A stretch of DNA of 64,000 nucleotides from Opisthorchis felineus (Eukaryota > Platyhelminthes > Trematoda > Opisthorchiida > Opisthorchiidae), in assembly GCA_004794785.1 (NCBI GenBank), contig SJOL01006484.1, positions 920,221-984,220 on the forward strand, written 5' to 3'. Shown here one piece after another: positions 46,860 to 60,506 of the stretch. Positions within the stretch are counted from its first letter, which is position 1, and each line of letters begins with the position of its first letter. The notes beneath the pieces were generated by a model that saw only the letters and a list, made by a program, of their open reading frames with translations, did no database searches and was not told where the DNA came from. The position numbers were made by a program, and so were the translations under genes.

Positions 46860-49800
46860 TGGATTTCGCTGCACTGGGGCTAATTTGTGTAGCTTCGTAC
46901 TCTAGAGGTTGACCAAGTTTGATCGGGTTGGTTGTCCCACCTAGGTGACTCAATCGCACGAAGCAAACTCACCAAGCTGCACTCAAACATAATTGAAGTA
47001 CCTTCAACTAGTTCGTGGGTGGTCTGGAACTCGCGTCTTCCACACCAGACTAACCCATTTTTGCACTGAGATATGTGACCCCAGAGTTGAAAATTGGCAC
47101 ATTCCGCGTTTTTATGCTTTGAACATTTTCGATGGAAACATCGTGGCTTATTGCTATTTCTCCTCATTCATGCTGCTCATACTCCAACCAATCCTTCACG
47201 AAAAGTGCGTTTTACACGTCCCTTCGTAACCATTCATCTGAAGAAAAGTTGCGAATGACAAGCGCATTCTGCTATACTGGAGAGTGGGCCATAAATCAAA
47301 ATGAAAAGCAATCTATGTCTCAGATTAATGACAGTGTTGGAACAAGTGTCAACATAGCAAAGTTCGTTATATGCGGTGGTTGTATTTCAAAGGTCGTTTT
47401 TTATACAGACTTATCCAACCGGTTTTTTTGAAATCAATACTTCTGGAGCTTTTTGTTCCACAAATTGATGTACCAGAAAGTAACCAGTGTTGTTTGCTCT
47501 ATTCTCCACCATTGCTCAACTCAATTATTGTCGCTCTAAATTTTGCTATCTCTAGCACGGTCAGTCAGAACGAGTTGAATAAGATGATTTACAAGCATTA
47601 AGACAGGAGTGCTATTTGTTGTCTTCATTGTGCTACCACTCTACATAAAGCTTTCTATTTTTCATTACTAGTTGACAGTTTGCGCTATTCTTATGATGCT
47701 TCGTCGAAGCTGTCCGCATTTCCTCTTTCGCCGTTTTACAAGTATTCAGTCCTAAACAGGGTGAGACCCATGGTGACAGCACCCTTTTAGACAGGAATTC
47801 TCACGCAGCCGGATACTTTTCTCCGGTCCGGATTTTCTCCCGCTAGATTACCTTTAGTAAGATAAGTTCCAGAGCGAAAGGCGATTTACAAAGATTCGCT
47901 TCGGTCCACCAAGTTGTCCACAAATGACCAGTATCGTCTGAACAGTCTGCAGCCATCTATTGTTCAGCTAACCACGTCGATATAACAACATTCCGAAGGC
48001 CTGGGTTGGGTATCACTCAGCGGGAGACACAGGTTTTGAGGGCTTGGAGCTTCAATCCTGCTTACCAAGACTTTCATATGCACTAGATTGAATTCTTTGC
48101 TCCCTGATCTTTGTTCATAAGGCTGTGGGGGTAATGGAGCATGTCTTCTAATGGCTGCATTATGTCACTTTATGTACATGCACACCTTTCTTACTGTTTG
48201 TTCCGTATTTTAGCTACAGTTCGTGCATATGGCTTGGTAAGATATTCCATGGTCATTGTTAGGGCACATTAGTTAGCAAAGTTATTGATTATTTGTTGAT
48301 TTCTTATTTATGGCTTCATTTAGAACCCGCCTAAAGCTGTTTGTGTCACACCTTATTGTGCAACTACATTTTCTAACATCACACGAATAGGAGTGGAGCT
48401 GGGGATAATAACCTAGGTAAAGCAAGGCTGCGTGCTTTTTCCTGCAAGGCACTTTAAATAGTTGAACGCATCATCACTTTTACTCACCACTGTCTACAAA
48501 TTTTATCAGAAGGCACCAGCTTTCCGAGGTCATTTGTTTCAATAACCCCAACACCCGCGTATTTATGTATCCGTCCCAAAGGGGCTGTACTAGCAGTAGA
48601 GCTTCACTGTCGCTGATGGAGAAGTTTTCGCAAAGTAAATGCAGATGTTACGATTTAAAGAAAGTTGAGAAACAGAGGTGGATCTATTGACCAGACTGGA
48701 CCACTTAGACCACTTGTGGTTTGTGACAGTGATTTTCGAGAAAATTATGGACCCCAAAAAGATCAAACCTTTGTTTTTACAGCCGGCAGTGTGCTGGAAA
48801 CATACGAACAAACACAACGAGCACCTGGATTGACCCATCAAGTACAGCCTCCTACCTCTGTTGGAAATTCAAAAAAGCTAAGTGAATTTGGTCGTATTAC
48901 ATAGTTGATCGTAGTATGAAAATAATTGTTTGCTGAGCATAAGTAGTCGCTGGTGCGTGCCGTTCCGAGCACCCGAACCGTATTAAAGCAGTGTATTATA
49001 TCACCTTCGTCATCCGCTGTCTTTTCACTTCCGTCCCAATGTGATGGCTTTCGTTTCCGACAAATCATACATCAGTTTTACTATACAACAAACTCTTCTG
49101 GAACGATGACTTCCCAATCGGTTCGAAACGTTTTCTAATTAACTAAAGATCATAAACAGTCCCTGCGCACAGGGTCTAAAGTTTTAGGTGTTATTTGATC
49201 AGACATTCGATGGAGACCATTCGTAAATAATCAAGGCAGTAGTATGGTGACATTCTGTTTCGTGGATTGTAATAATACAGGTCACAGTACCTCTCCTCCA
49301 TTGGCAGAAAGATCAAAGTTGTCTTTACCTTAACATAAGACATGAATAGTGGTCATTTGATGTCTAGATGAGGCAGACGAGCCAAGAACCACTTAGGTCG
49401 ATGCAGAAGAATAACCTAAGTCATGGCATGAATGATGTTTGTGGTGATCTTCAGAACAGAGGAACTAGTCCGAATAGTTGAAAACCACTGAATTACCACA
49501 CTCACGACCCACCCTGTAACTGTTCCCTCTGCATGGAAACCTATTCTATTGTTGCCCTAGGACTACGTCTCTCTGTCTAATCACCACTCTCTAATGCAAC
49601 TGAATTCGGTTATATGTTTTGAAATCGTATGAGCAACAGAATTTTTTCCCCATACTAATGCGCGTTGTTATCTGCCTTTGAGTTCGCTTGTTTTCCCTCG
49701 ATATTTCTTCTTTGTGAGTCATATGCTGGTGAAAAACACAACACGATCTGTGCTGTAGGCGTTGGTAGACACAGCGAGAACCGCACTGTCTTAAAGGCCT

Positions 49801-52200
49801 GGCCGTGCGTCGGAGAGGATTTTCGATGTAGTAACGAGTGGAACGGAGAGTCTTTAGAGTGGGATAGGGTATGGCCGTATCCATACGAAGTCCGTTTGCG
49901 GTAATACGGCGTCGGTTTTAGTTACGCATAACCAGAATATTTACTGGTGACAATTACGTTCCTTTTTAAATGAAGTTCATAATACCTCATCACATAACAG
50001 TGCAGTCTTACCCAGTGTTTTATCCACAGTTTTTCAAACTCTGATTCACTTGCGACCTCGTTACTTGCAGTCTTTTCCGAAAATTGCAATACTAATATGA
50101 TTTATATGGAAGTTGACTATTTCGCTATCGGTTCCGAAATTACAAGCAAATCAAACTAACAAAATACCGCTAAAAAGAAGAGCACTCCCACTGAATCACC
50201 CGGGAGCTATTTCGATGAGAAAAATGGGGAATATCGAAGGAAAGCCGTGCATTTAAATGACATCTTCATGACAAAGGGGAAGTGTTTGCAATAGCGCTGG
50301 CCTTGCCGTCAGACGTGCATGCAGGGCTTGCGCGTATCAACTGCGAAAGCACACAGTAGACGAAAGAAAACAGTTGATATGCATTTTATAATAAGTGGTG
50401 GCGTCATTCCTAACACAAATGGACTTGTGGTTTAAGTTGTCCTTCACACAAAAAGTGTTCACATGTTGCTCCTTCTTTATTTTTTAGGTTCAGTAGGAGT
50501 GAAAACTCCATACTTCAGATCATATGACAAAGCCTGGATCCCTGTCAGTAGCATGTGTTGCAAGCCGAAAAGAAGACAACGAAAAAAAGCGAAAAACTCA
50601 GAAAGTTGGTATTTTCTGGTGAGAGGTTATAGCTAATCGAAAGTTGAGCAAGGGCAAAGATCCCTGTATTTATAAAGGCTGGGTGGGGTTAGTCCTGAAA
50701 ACTGGATTTACGATTATCACCTTTGATTGGCTTGGTACGTATTCTCAGCAAGAATCCTAAAGTTAGGTTTAAAGTTTGACTGCTCCCAAGTAGTTAATTC
50801 TGTGATAATTTCATCTCACTGGCTATACTGAAAAATCAAGTTGCCGTATCTGGTAATGTGTTTCATTGGAAGTAGTTCGGATGCGTTGATTGTCTGTTGA
50901 TCAGACGATAGCTGATCTGTGTACAAACCAAGTGCCAAACTCGACGAAGAGATTAGCTGCCACCTGATCAGCTGATAACCCAGCCGACTGTATGGATCCG
51001 TGCTACCAATAGCGCAGTGGGTTTTTTTAGATAAGAAACATAATTGGATATGATCACTGAAAGAGGATGGGTAATCTGTGGACAACCAACAGGTGAATTT
51101 GTCTCATTAGAGACACACGGGTTTTGCATATTATTCGTGGAAGTGAACATGTGTATGCAAGGCTGAAGTGAACGACAGTCCTACTGTTGATCTGGTTGGA
51201 CTTCCGTCAAACGCACTGTGCCGTGCACAGTTAGACGAACGAACGAATTTTATGACGTGCTGTGCAGCACAATTGCAATGTTTCCGCAGTATGGTGCGCA
51301 TTTTAGGTTAGCTGATGAATGCACCGTAAAACTTCCCTCTGGTCCGCTATTTTTTCTTTAAAGAACACTGGAAACTTCTGTCTGTCTCTCCAAATAAACG
51401 GCCCATTGCATTTGGTGCGCAGTGGTCACCAGGCATGTTGGCATAAAATCGATAGACTCTCAGCTGTGTTTCCCGGCTGCTATACATTCGTCTTAAACTC
51501 TCAGGATGCTTGGATGTTCTGCACATCACCATTGACAGGAGCAGTTTCGGATCTGAAAATAATAATTGAAAATTCTTGGTTCTTAAACTTGCCACCTAGT
51601 TTTTTGTCACAATGTTACAAAGCTAGGAACTGGGGGATTTACGTGCACACTTTTCAACTCGAAAAGCAGAAGATAACGATTGCAAGGTAGTTTCTAAAAC
51701 TCACTTCCCGTCTAGTCCGTAATTAGGCCAATTAGCTGAGCGATTCCACTTAGTGGGCATTTATCATGCCCAAACGCTATGACAACCATGAAATATGGAC
51801 ACACGTGAAGGCTGCTCGACCTCAGGTAGGTTGTATACCTGTGACAACTTGGTCGCAGACCGATCGCAACCACCTGAGCAGGTCAAACAACCTCATCGTG
51901 GAAACATTTTCCATGAATTCCGGGCTAAAAATGCGAATCCACACACCGATTCTGTTTTGAATGATCGGGACACTACTAAATTGATCGGCAGTCCAGTCTA
52001 GTTCTGAGTGGCCGCCCATTAGACCAAGACCAGAATGTAATTGCAAAAGTTTTATCCACGACATACAAAATGCGGCGTGACCTTTCAAAACGGAAGCATG
52101 CTCCAGGATGAATTGGTTTGAGCAAACCGAAAATTTAATTCAATAGGACATTTAGTTAGTCGTTCGATGAGTCCCGCACACCAATCACGTCGCTCAAGCG
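46860..52200. other. Upstream intergenic stretch, no gene recognised
   Basis: Many frames of 60-123 codons overlap on both strands (for example 51319-51690 plus and 51347-51595 minus). Some look protein-like, but none has a domain I recognise or a chain of phased splice sites. Distal regulatory sequence for the gene to the left is possible; none can be shown. Confidence 0.35.
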
Positions 52201-52204
52201 TGAG

Positions 52205-52376
52205 CGTACAACGTGCGCTGGTGGAGTAGTGCTAACACGCTCGCCTCTCATGTCAGATGTCCGGAATTCAAATCCCGGCACGGCCATTGGATATGCCCTG
52301 CTGATGAGCTCTAATAAGAGCGAAACTCGGGTCCAGTGCTTCCCTTTGGTGTGGACCCACCAGAATAATTACGCCA
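52205..52376 (+). mobile_element. tRNA-derived SINE, family 1, copy 2
   Basis: Head GTGCGCTGGTGGAGTAGTGC, box B-like AATTCAAATCCCGGCACGGCC, body GAGCTCTAATAAGAGCGAAAC and end GTGTGGACCCACCAG match 7409-7577. This copy keeps the tRNA-like part better than the other (GCTAACACGCTCGCCTCTCA). Confidence 0.7.
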
Positions 52377-52949
52377 GAACAGGAGGGCGACCGTTCAAAC
52401 GAGAGTGGTGTGAATATGGACATTTGGTTAAGTAAAAAGGCAGTGGTTGCATAAAAGGAGATGCCCTAGAAAGGGTGGTTGCCAGTAAAGAAGAAAGAAG
52501 ATTACATCTAAGATGGTCAAATCGTTTGACTGCGATTAAGTGGACTGTCAAGGCGCTTCAGCTTCAGCCATCCAAGCAAACTGGGGGGAAGCAGTAAAAC
52601 AAAATGAATCATGCTGCTGGTGGGATATATTCAGCCTATCCGTAGATAGTAATTCAAGGAATCAAATTAACTTAGCGGACCCGCTCCGACTGTTTTGTCG
52701 CTGTTAGAAATTCAATCACTAGTGCATGAACATCAAGCGTCAGGAGGGTGAAAACCACAGAGGCTGTTTGACTTCCAGTATGGTCACCGACGATAAATGG
52801 GTCAACTGTGACGTCATACTTAGGAGATTGGGAGTGCCCTTATTGCCCGGCTGATGTGAAATTTACACTGTAGTTATGCTTGCCCGTAAAGAAACCACTT
52901 GGCTGATTTTTTCAGAAGGGCTTGGTAAACAACCGGTAGTTTTTTATTT

Positions 52950-52994
52950 GGGAAAAGTTTTGCTTCTGACACAAAAGCTTCATCAGGCCATGTG
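52950..52994 (-). ncRNA. Hammerhead-like motif behind a Penelope nuclease fragment
   Basis: On the minus strand: CTGATGA (52986-52980), one extra A, stem II GCTTTTG with CAGAAGC (seven pairs including one wobble), then AAAAC where GAAAC is expected. The same 'core plus one base plus stem plus (G/A)AAAC' layout occurs at 5.4 and 38.2 kb. It lies about 350 bases downstream of the GIY-YIG reading frame on the same strand, where Penelope-like elements carry their terminal-repeat ribozyme. Confidence 0.45.
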
Positions 52995-53339
52995 AGCAGG
53001 TCACCAAGTTGGCCAGGTTTTTGAAGGCAGACGGAGAACCAATCGGTAAGACGTCTTCATATTAACGCACTAGATCAGTGTTGAGTGTCAATTAATGGCT
53101 CCTGTCGGCTAGTGTGGTTGCCAAAATCTTGCGTTGTTGGGTTGGGGGAGTTTCAAATTAGATCCGATCGTGCTTGGTTTCTTTATCTTCCACTTCAGGG
53201 TGCTTCAACTGATGATTCACCGCGGGTGCCACTGGTAGATTTCGTTGGTCTTTTTGGGCTTGTGAGTGTTGCCTCAATTTAGTTGGGGGAGGGAAGGTGG
53301 GTGAGGTTAACTGGAATTCAGATGATAAAGGCATACCAA

Positions 53340-53741
53340 ACGTGTCAGCTCGACTGATCCACAGCCGTTCTCCACATGCTTACCAGTTCCACGCCTTCTG
53401 TTCTGTGAACACTGAGAGGCTTGGTGACTTCCACCGCCTCGGTCATCGGTCTCTGTGACGTGGACGTAGCCCTCGCCACAAAACCTCAACATTTTCCAAA
53501 TCTGTTTTTCGTCCCGTGTTTAGTGCACGTTCCACAGTTGCCGAATCTTTTAGTAACGCTCGGTACTCATCAGAGTTTCTCGACTTCCTGTTAATTTTCC
53601 TCCTATGCTGTCCGATTCTGGTGTGAAGTTCCCTGGCCGTCTGTCTATATAGACCTTAGTGCAGTCGTTACACTTAATTTGTATATGAGCCAAGTGAAAT
53701 CTTGACTTTGGCTGACAAAAAGTGGGACTTTTAGAGGGCAA
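53340..53741 (-). pseudogene. Penelope-like element GIY-YIG endonuclease fragment
   Basis: Minus-strand frames read IKCNDCTKVYIDR (53741-53550; the VYIG nuclease motif with G lost), then after a frameshift KINRKSRNSDEYRALLKDSA, TGRKTDLENVEVLWRGLR and a further shift with MTEAVEVTKPLSV...VELVSMWRTAVDQSS before a stop. The CxxC-like 'KCNDC' before VYI and the downstream histidine-region order are those of the Penelope-type GIY-YIG domain, which nicks the target for reverse transcription. At least two frameshifts; no upstream reverse transcriptase could be recognised to 54500. Dead fragment. Confidence 0.7.
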
Positions 53742-54657
53742 AGGTTAAGTCTTGGACTGAGAAATCCAGGTACACACGACAGGAGCAAAAGGTACGTCTT
53801 ACGTCTGCTTCAAGCCACCGAGTCCAGGAAGGGTGGTTTGCCAGCAGGGCTACCCAGCGTGGTTGTTCTCCGTCACACTTATGCACTTGAACTGTGCCCA
53901 TAAGTCGTCACAACTCTACCCAACAGTATGATACTTGAAAAATATCCGTGTCAATTTTGAGGGGGTGTTTCCACTTCTACAATGGGCCAAGAATGATTTT
54001 GTGTAGATGTTCAAAAGGCTTTGGAGTAAACTGATAGAATAGCGTGTACCTAAGTATGACGTGGTGCAAATATCTCTGGCGTCTCAGTTGGTACATCTCC
54101 CATTGGTTAGGTGGGGAAATGGTTGTGAGGCCACACTTCGCTCAAGCTATTGGTATGCCAAATTCTCATTTCGGAGGAGTTCATTTCTGAACCAGTGCTT
54201 GTGGCTCACACAATCATACATTCAGTTTTTGTAATTGTTATCTCGGTGTGCTCATGTAACTCTACTTCAGTTTCTGAAAACTGCAACTCTTGACGATATC
54301 CCTGGTGTATAGTTTTGTACTGAGACAGTTTCCAGGGCACCAACGAGCCGTATGTGCGAGCGGCGTGCACAACATGGTGACTTTTGCAGTTGGTGAGCAG
54401 TGGTTTTCTTTCCTAGCTCCCGTAACGTGCTCGGAGAATGTTCGGCCGCTGACCCCGAATAAAACATCTATACATTAATATATCCGGTGGGGCTAATGGA
54501 AGATTTCATTCAGTTTAGAGTGTCCCACTCGTTCGTGATTTTTTTTCGACCGGATGTACTTTGGACGGTGTGCCGAGTTTAGTGAGACTGGTGTACATTA
54601 TACGTAAGTAATGTTTAGTCACGATTGATACTACCTATAGGATCTCGACAAATAGTT
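53742..54657. other. Non-coding stretch upstream of the Penelope fragment
   Basis: Reverse transcriptase would be expected here if the Penelope element were complete, but no motif could be read in any minus-strand frame. Nothing else recognised. Confidence 0.35.
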
Positions 54658-54840
54658 TCATTTGTTTACAGATTTGATTTTGACAGGAGACTCAAATAAA
54701 TCCAGCTCGACCACCCGGCTATAATGATCCACTTCTGTTGAATGTGCTCCACCAGACCGCTTCATTTTTCAGTTGGTACGATACTCAATATATCGCTGTC
54801 GAAGAGTTTTCAACAACCTTTTCAACAACCGATTTTAGGG
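54658..54840 (+). repeat. Family FB repeat, partial copy
   Basis: TTTGATTTTGACAGGAGACTC and CAGTTGGTACGATACTCAATA belong to the second module. GTCGAAGAGTTTTCAACAACCTT is the outer end of the core. The ribozyme segment between them is deleted. Confidence 0.5.
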
Positions 54841-57800
54841 AAGGAACTGGTTAGGAATTTTAAGGTCTGATTCTTCATCTAACGAAGTTTGTCTTATTCA
54901 AAAAATCATCTTACTACTGGTGAGTATAGTGTTTCTCCGCTAGGGAACTTTCGTGGGTTTTGATCAAAGCCGTCTGCTTTCGAAGAAGGGATAACCAACC
55001 GAGGTAATCAACCGAATTTCTAGTTTTATGTGACAACGTAACAAAACTCAAGTAAGCTATTCAATTTTTTAGTGAATGTTCTATATTATTCTCTCTATTC
55101 GGGCCTGTACAAATTATGATTCGCATAAAAAATCAAGAAAGATAGGTTGCTACTAGCGATATGAATGCCCAGTTCGTTCACAAAATCTCATTAACGGAAT
55201 CAGATACTCCGTGGTTTTCTCGTGATCTTAAAACAGCCTAACATTACCCTGTATTCACTGTTTCGCCTCCCTCTGAGCTGTTTGGTTGGTCATCAGTAAA
55301 TTCATCATCAAATAAGGGATACTGTTTGCGAAAAAGCAGTGAATATAAATTTCCTGAAAAATCAAGGTTGTTTCGTTCAGTAGTCAGTTGAGTCGATGAG
55401 GTGCACAGTCGGTGAATTAAATTTGATGAACTTAGGTTTTGCCAATGTCATAGTGTTCTTAAACGCCTGTGTTGTTAGAACAATTGATTTATACTTACCG
55501 TAATGGGGGAGGTGAATTACTAGCATCTCTGAAAATGGAGGTACTCGTTTACGATGCAGCATAATCGAGCAGGACTTATTCGTAGTAAGTTTTTCCCCAG
55601 GTAACACGGGGCTTAGAGGGGAATTCGGGTTCAGAATAATCCACCCTGCTTCAACCAGGACGCCTCAAGGATGCGTGAAATGGGACGCTTTTTAGACTGA
55701 ACAGAACGATTTTGCAATCGAGAAGCAGCTTTGTTCGTGCGAAGTGGTCGCATAAGGACCCGAACAATTCAACCGAATTACGATCCGAAAAACTGTGCTT
55801 TCTTTGAATGGCTAACCCCTCAATACTTGTAAGTGTTCCTAATGTTGACGGAAAAACCGGAATAACCAGCGTTTTACTGTTATTTTAAGAACATGACGTA
55901 TTACATACCAGTCATAGGAACACCGTTTTATGCAAAAAGTTCAGATGTCATAGTCACTAGGCGACATCAGGTACGCACACGGGGGGTAACCAGTAGAATT
56001 GAACTTCATCATCAACTCATCAACGATAAACGGAAATCAAGTATCAAGCCGAAAATTTATGCATTTCTAGGTTTCAGCGATACTAGGATACTGGGATACT
56101 AGGGAGCGAACAGTAGTACCAGAATTGCCGAACATTTCTAGTCTCCTGGGAGGGGGTTCAAACAGTTTTCCCGTCATTCCAAAGGACCAGGGCATAGTGG
56201 TCCTTTTCAGGGGGTGGGAGTTTCCTAGTCGGGGGAACAAAGTTGGAGTCCAATACAGACAGGGGGTTTTGCCTGATTAACCGTCGATTAAGGCAGACGA
56301 CCCAGTAACAAACGAGCCATGGGACCTAGTTTTACCGGTCTTTTAATATAAAGTTGTGGCCCGACCACAAAACGAGGGTGTTTACGTCTTTACTGAAACA
56401 TTTAGGTCAACACAAAGGGATCGGACGCCTGGTAATTTTGTTAACAGTTTCAGACTTCTACCTACGGACCACGAGTCCACCGGCTATTTCCGAACAACTG
56501 GTGAAAGGGATCTGACGTCATTTTCTTGATCTAACATATAGTTAACCACTTCAGATATTCAGCTGACTACTGGTGAGTAGTGAAGCTCGTCTGAGTGGTC
56601 ACCGATTCACGCGTAGAAGATGGGCGTGGGTTTGACAGGTAACGCCTGTACATTGTCGATTCTAACATGCCCACGTGGTGAGTCACAGTACAAATGACAG
56701 CTTTCGAAATCCGACCACACCACATCAACCTTTAACATGATGATCATCAGGTGGTCCTCTAGGATAGACTACCAATCAGATAAAAATTGTTTAGTCACCA
56801 GTAGTCAGTTGATTAACTTAATCGGTCGAATGATAGACCGAGAATTACACCTTAAACCAAGTTCACCCGTCACAAAAACTGGTGACTGGACGCATGGTCC
56901 ACATGAAACAACCTGAAAACGCATTGGTAGCATTCCCCAAAGCCATTGTTATGTCTGAGTTTTCTGAAATGGCTGAACGTGCCGATGTCACTGAAGTATT
57001 GAGATGGCAGTGCATTTGCTATTAGGTGTTAATACATGAATGCCACAAGCGAAACCTTCAAAATACCGTGCAGATTACAATCATCAACTGGCACTCAGGC
57101 ACTCAAGCAAGTAAACTGGACAGATTTTGTCGACGTTTCAACCTCAGTGAACCGAACGACTTGAACTCTGGGAAAAATATTTGAGTGGCTACTTAGTTAG
57201 AAGGATATGTGGGTGAATCACAAGTGCGATACAGCTTTGAAATTGTAAAATATAACTGTCTACATCTTGCTTTCCATCGCATCAACCATGTATCGGGTCG
57301 CGATATTGTAGTAAACGGCTTGATGTAATTGGGCTACTTAACGAGGGAGCGCGCCAAAACGTGGGTTGAAGTGATCGATGGAGCAATATGACGGACATAC
57401 CGCTTCTTTTCGGGACTCGTACTCCAAAGGTACAATCTGCATGGAGTCACCAGTTCGCAGTGGAGCTGCCAACCAATGTTTAATTACATTTGTAATTACA
57501 ACCCATTTTATAGTGCCTTCCGATGGTGTACTCCGTATGCGCTTTTCAGACAAAAAGAATAAATCTCCGAGAAGGCTCGACAAGCGCTGTATGAAAGAAA
57601 TGCCCCAATGAATTTATAGCCTTCTTTAGAGAAGAAAAGGTTAACTTTACTTAGGAACCGAGGTTCTGGAACCGTGTTACATACCGCCCAGACCATTAGT
57701 CTGAACATTCAAAGTAATAATTCGACAAAAATCATTCAAAAAGCGACATTTTCGTTATGAATCTTATTAGACCGCTCAATCACTTGAAAACAGTCTTGCA

Positions 57801-59130
57801 AGCCAGATGAGATGAATCCAATTATCACACGTATAACCACATTAGACATGTATTCCTTTGCCAATTGAGACGACAATTATCTTTTATCTAATGGATTTTC
57901 AGCATGAAAAAAATCATATTTCTGACAAGAAGGGAAGGCATTTCATTACACAGGAGGTGCTCCCGCTTCTAAATGAGTAAACGACAAGTCAAACTCTGAT
58001 CGTGAGCACACTTTAGCATGGTTTAGATCAACATCAGCAAACACACTGATTAAAAGGAGATATGTTGCCTTAGAAAGTCAAAACCTCGAGCTTGTGTTTA
58101 CTACTATATAAGCCGGGTGTTTTACGTAACAAGATTCGCTCATAACAAGCCGAAATTTCAGGCCAAAGTTTCAGCCGAAGTTTCAGGAGAACTCAAGGCT
58201 CCCGAATCTGACTTCAAAACATCCGCTTCCGGAGTTCGATTAAAAACTCGAGATTTTATGCATGGAATGTAAAAAGTGGAATCAAATCTCATCTTCCTTT
58301 AACTGTGACAGCCAGCATATTTTGTCAACTAAGCAGCAAGTAGGCCATAGTTTTCCCTTTTCGAGTATCATTGCAGTTTTTCCTTTTTAGGGGAAAATTT
58401 TCCGGAACAGATTTTCCTAAAAATGAAACAATTTAGTTACATTCAACAACAGATCAAGTGACGCTAGCTGTGTGGCTAAAGGATGGGTGATATCTAAGCT
58501 TAAGTTATCCACATTGCTGGTCAGCCACTCTGGTAGTTTAGTTGAATCTGAAGGTTTGAATCATCTCAGATATTCGTGAGACAGGCACTGCTGACCAAAC
58601 TTAACAAGGACAACACAACTTTATGTGTTTTTCCGGATTTTTCTCGTAGGAAGAAAATTCAACGGTCGAGTGACTTACTTCTGAATCTCATTTGAAAGAA
58701 ACACGCTATGTGTAAGACTTAATTTCACCAGTGGTACGGGTGTTCTGCTTGCCATGTCGTTGAACTATGGTTAAATTGTCGCAATTACCGTAACATTTTG
58801 TCAGAATGGTCAGACGGAAATGCATGTTTACGTCAGGTTCGATGACGAATTACGGGACTGAGCTGGCAGATCTGGCTTTTAAGCCGAGTGTGTTTACACC
58901 ACTCATTCCCTGGGCGCAACCCACTGAGACGTAACACTTGCATCAAAAAGATAATTTTTGGAACAGAGTCCTTTTTCGTTGCATTCCTTTTTCAAAAGAT
59001 GATTCCAAAGAACACAAAAGGAAACGCTTTCAGGTTACCCAGATATCTGAAATAGAAGACACTACAGAAAAAATTCTGCTTGCTACTGACTCACACTTAT
59101 TGGTGGACTATCACTTTAAAAAAGATTAGG
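54841..59130. other. Intergenic stretch, no gene recognised
   Basis: AT-rich sequence with short overlapping frames only (for example 57338-57583 minus and 57378-57611 plus cover each other). A 14-bp inverted repeat lies at 56563-56808 and G-tracts cluster at 56148-56266. Confidence 0.4.
56563..56808. repeat. Inverted repeat pair enclosing 218 bp
   Basis: CTGACTACTGGTGA (56563-56576) and TCACCAGTAGTCAG (56795-56808) are perfectly complementary, with further imperfect pairing outside. It has the size of a small MITE-like element, but no flanking duplication or second copy was found. Confidence 0.35.
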
Positions 59131-59280
59131 GCTCACGGAAGTTCCGTGATTCGAACCTAACCTCTGCATCTCGACTGCTTCTGTTTAAGCTCGGGCAACC
59201 TGGCAGTATCTTTTTCTTCGGGTAGCGTGTCAGCTAGGTACCGAAAGGGTGTTACAGCTGAGCGATTATGAGTATTACTT
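59131..59280 (+). mobile_element. tRNA-derived SINE, family 2, truncated copy
   Basis: Starts within the tRNA-like head, with GATTCGAACCTAACCTCTGCA over the B box. The body follows (GGGCAACCTGGCAGTAT, CAGCTAGGTACCGA), matching 3028-3230. The A box is lost. Confidence 0.6.
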
Positions 59281-59588
59281 GGAAAAGTTCTCCAAAGTAC
59301 GGCTGACACAGCAACCAACCACAGCAGTGGACTCTTTTGACTAGAGATGTCTTTGTTGTTAATTTGGCCTTGAAGATGCATCAACGCCATTTACTGGGAC
59401 AGTTCATAGCTGAAGTAGATATTAGAAGTGACAAAGTTGAACGGTAGGTTTAAACAACGCACCATAACCCTTGCCTTATTCTAGTTCTGAACAAACTCAA
59501 TTGCTTTTGCCGTGTTCGCAGAATAGGTTTCTTGGTATTCAGCCGTGATTGGTGGTTGCTAGTTGAGTTTGGTTAGACCAAAAATACC

Positions 59589-60506
59589 ACTATTTCTTTT
59601 GGCTTGGTTGTCAGGGCCTGACAACCATGGCACAGGTTAACTAATTTTCACGAGCGTATCAGGAGACAAGACAACAGGACAGACGTTTGTTCACAGGCGC
59701 AACCTAGTTCTCACACGCGATAGTTTACATGCCATGTTGATTCGGAACCGCAACTCATTTCGCAATCCCCCGTTTGTTGTGCTGCTTTCCCTGGCTAACC
59801 CGTGTCTCGAGCGTGGGAACCAAGCAGACGTTTTTGTGGTTCGTGCGGACCGATCCTTCTTGTTCATCATTTGATAGAAAAATCCATGTTTCGACCACTC
59901 GTGCGCATCTAATTAATTCGGCCTTCTCAACTACTTGGTGGTTTGTTTCACGCCATTGAATCTGGTCTGTCTTTGCTGTTCGAACACGTGTTGCTTCCTG
60001 GTCTGCTTGGCCGCCACTCTGAGGCAGTGGCCTGATAGTTGTTGATCCCGGCTTTATTCTGATTTTTCGTTACACTGCTTTATTACTCACCATGGTATGT
60101 GTAAACCATGGATATGCAAGTGTGTTAGATATCTGGGACCTGGAAGAATCTATTCCACTGCCGTAAAAACTTCCGTCATCACCTCGGTCCCGAAACTATG
60201 CAATACAGTTTTATTGGTCGCCTTCCTACAAGTACTGGGCTTCGTTGAGGCAAAACTTTCGAAGTTTGTCTAGAACAGAGCACGGTGCTGTGATATGTTG
60301 ATGGATCCTTTAACACCTTAATAGCCGTACCGTTCGGAAACGCGGGTTTGTTTTAGTGCACCAAAGGCAGTTCTGCTAATGGTCTGAAGCAGACTATTTT
60401 TAGAACGCTCACTGATATACAGAAGCACTTTTTACTTGTGATTTGAGATCGCTTGGACATTGATTGAATAAGGACTTATCTGACGGCGGGAAATCTTTTC
60501 TTGACA
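59589..60506 (+). repeat. Possible 5' LTR of the gypsy element
   Basis: Begins TGTCAGGGCCTGACAA, a near-palindrome of the kind found at LTR ends, and ends TTGACA immediately before a primer-binding-like sequence. Terminal TG...CA fits an LTR, but without a second copy in the window the borders are inference. Confidence 0.35.

Noticed and set aside
51319..51690. 123-codon plus frame and an 82-codon minus frame over the same bases
   Set aside because: Both strands look equally protein-like, neither has paired splice sites or a recognised family.
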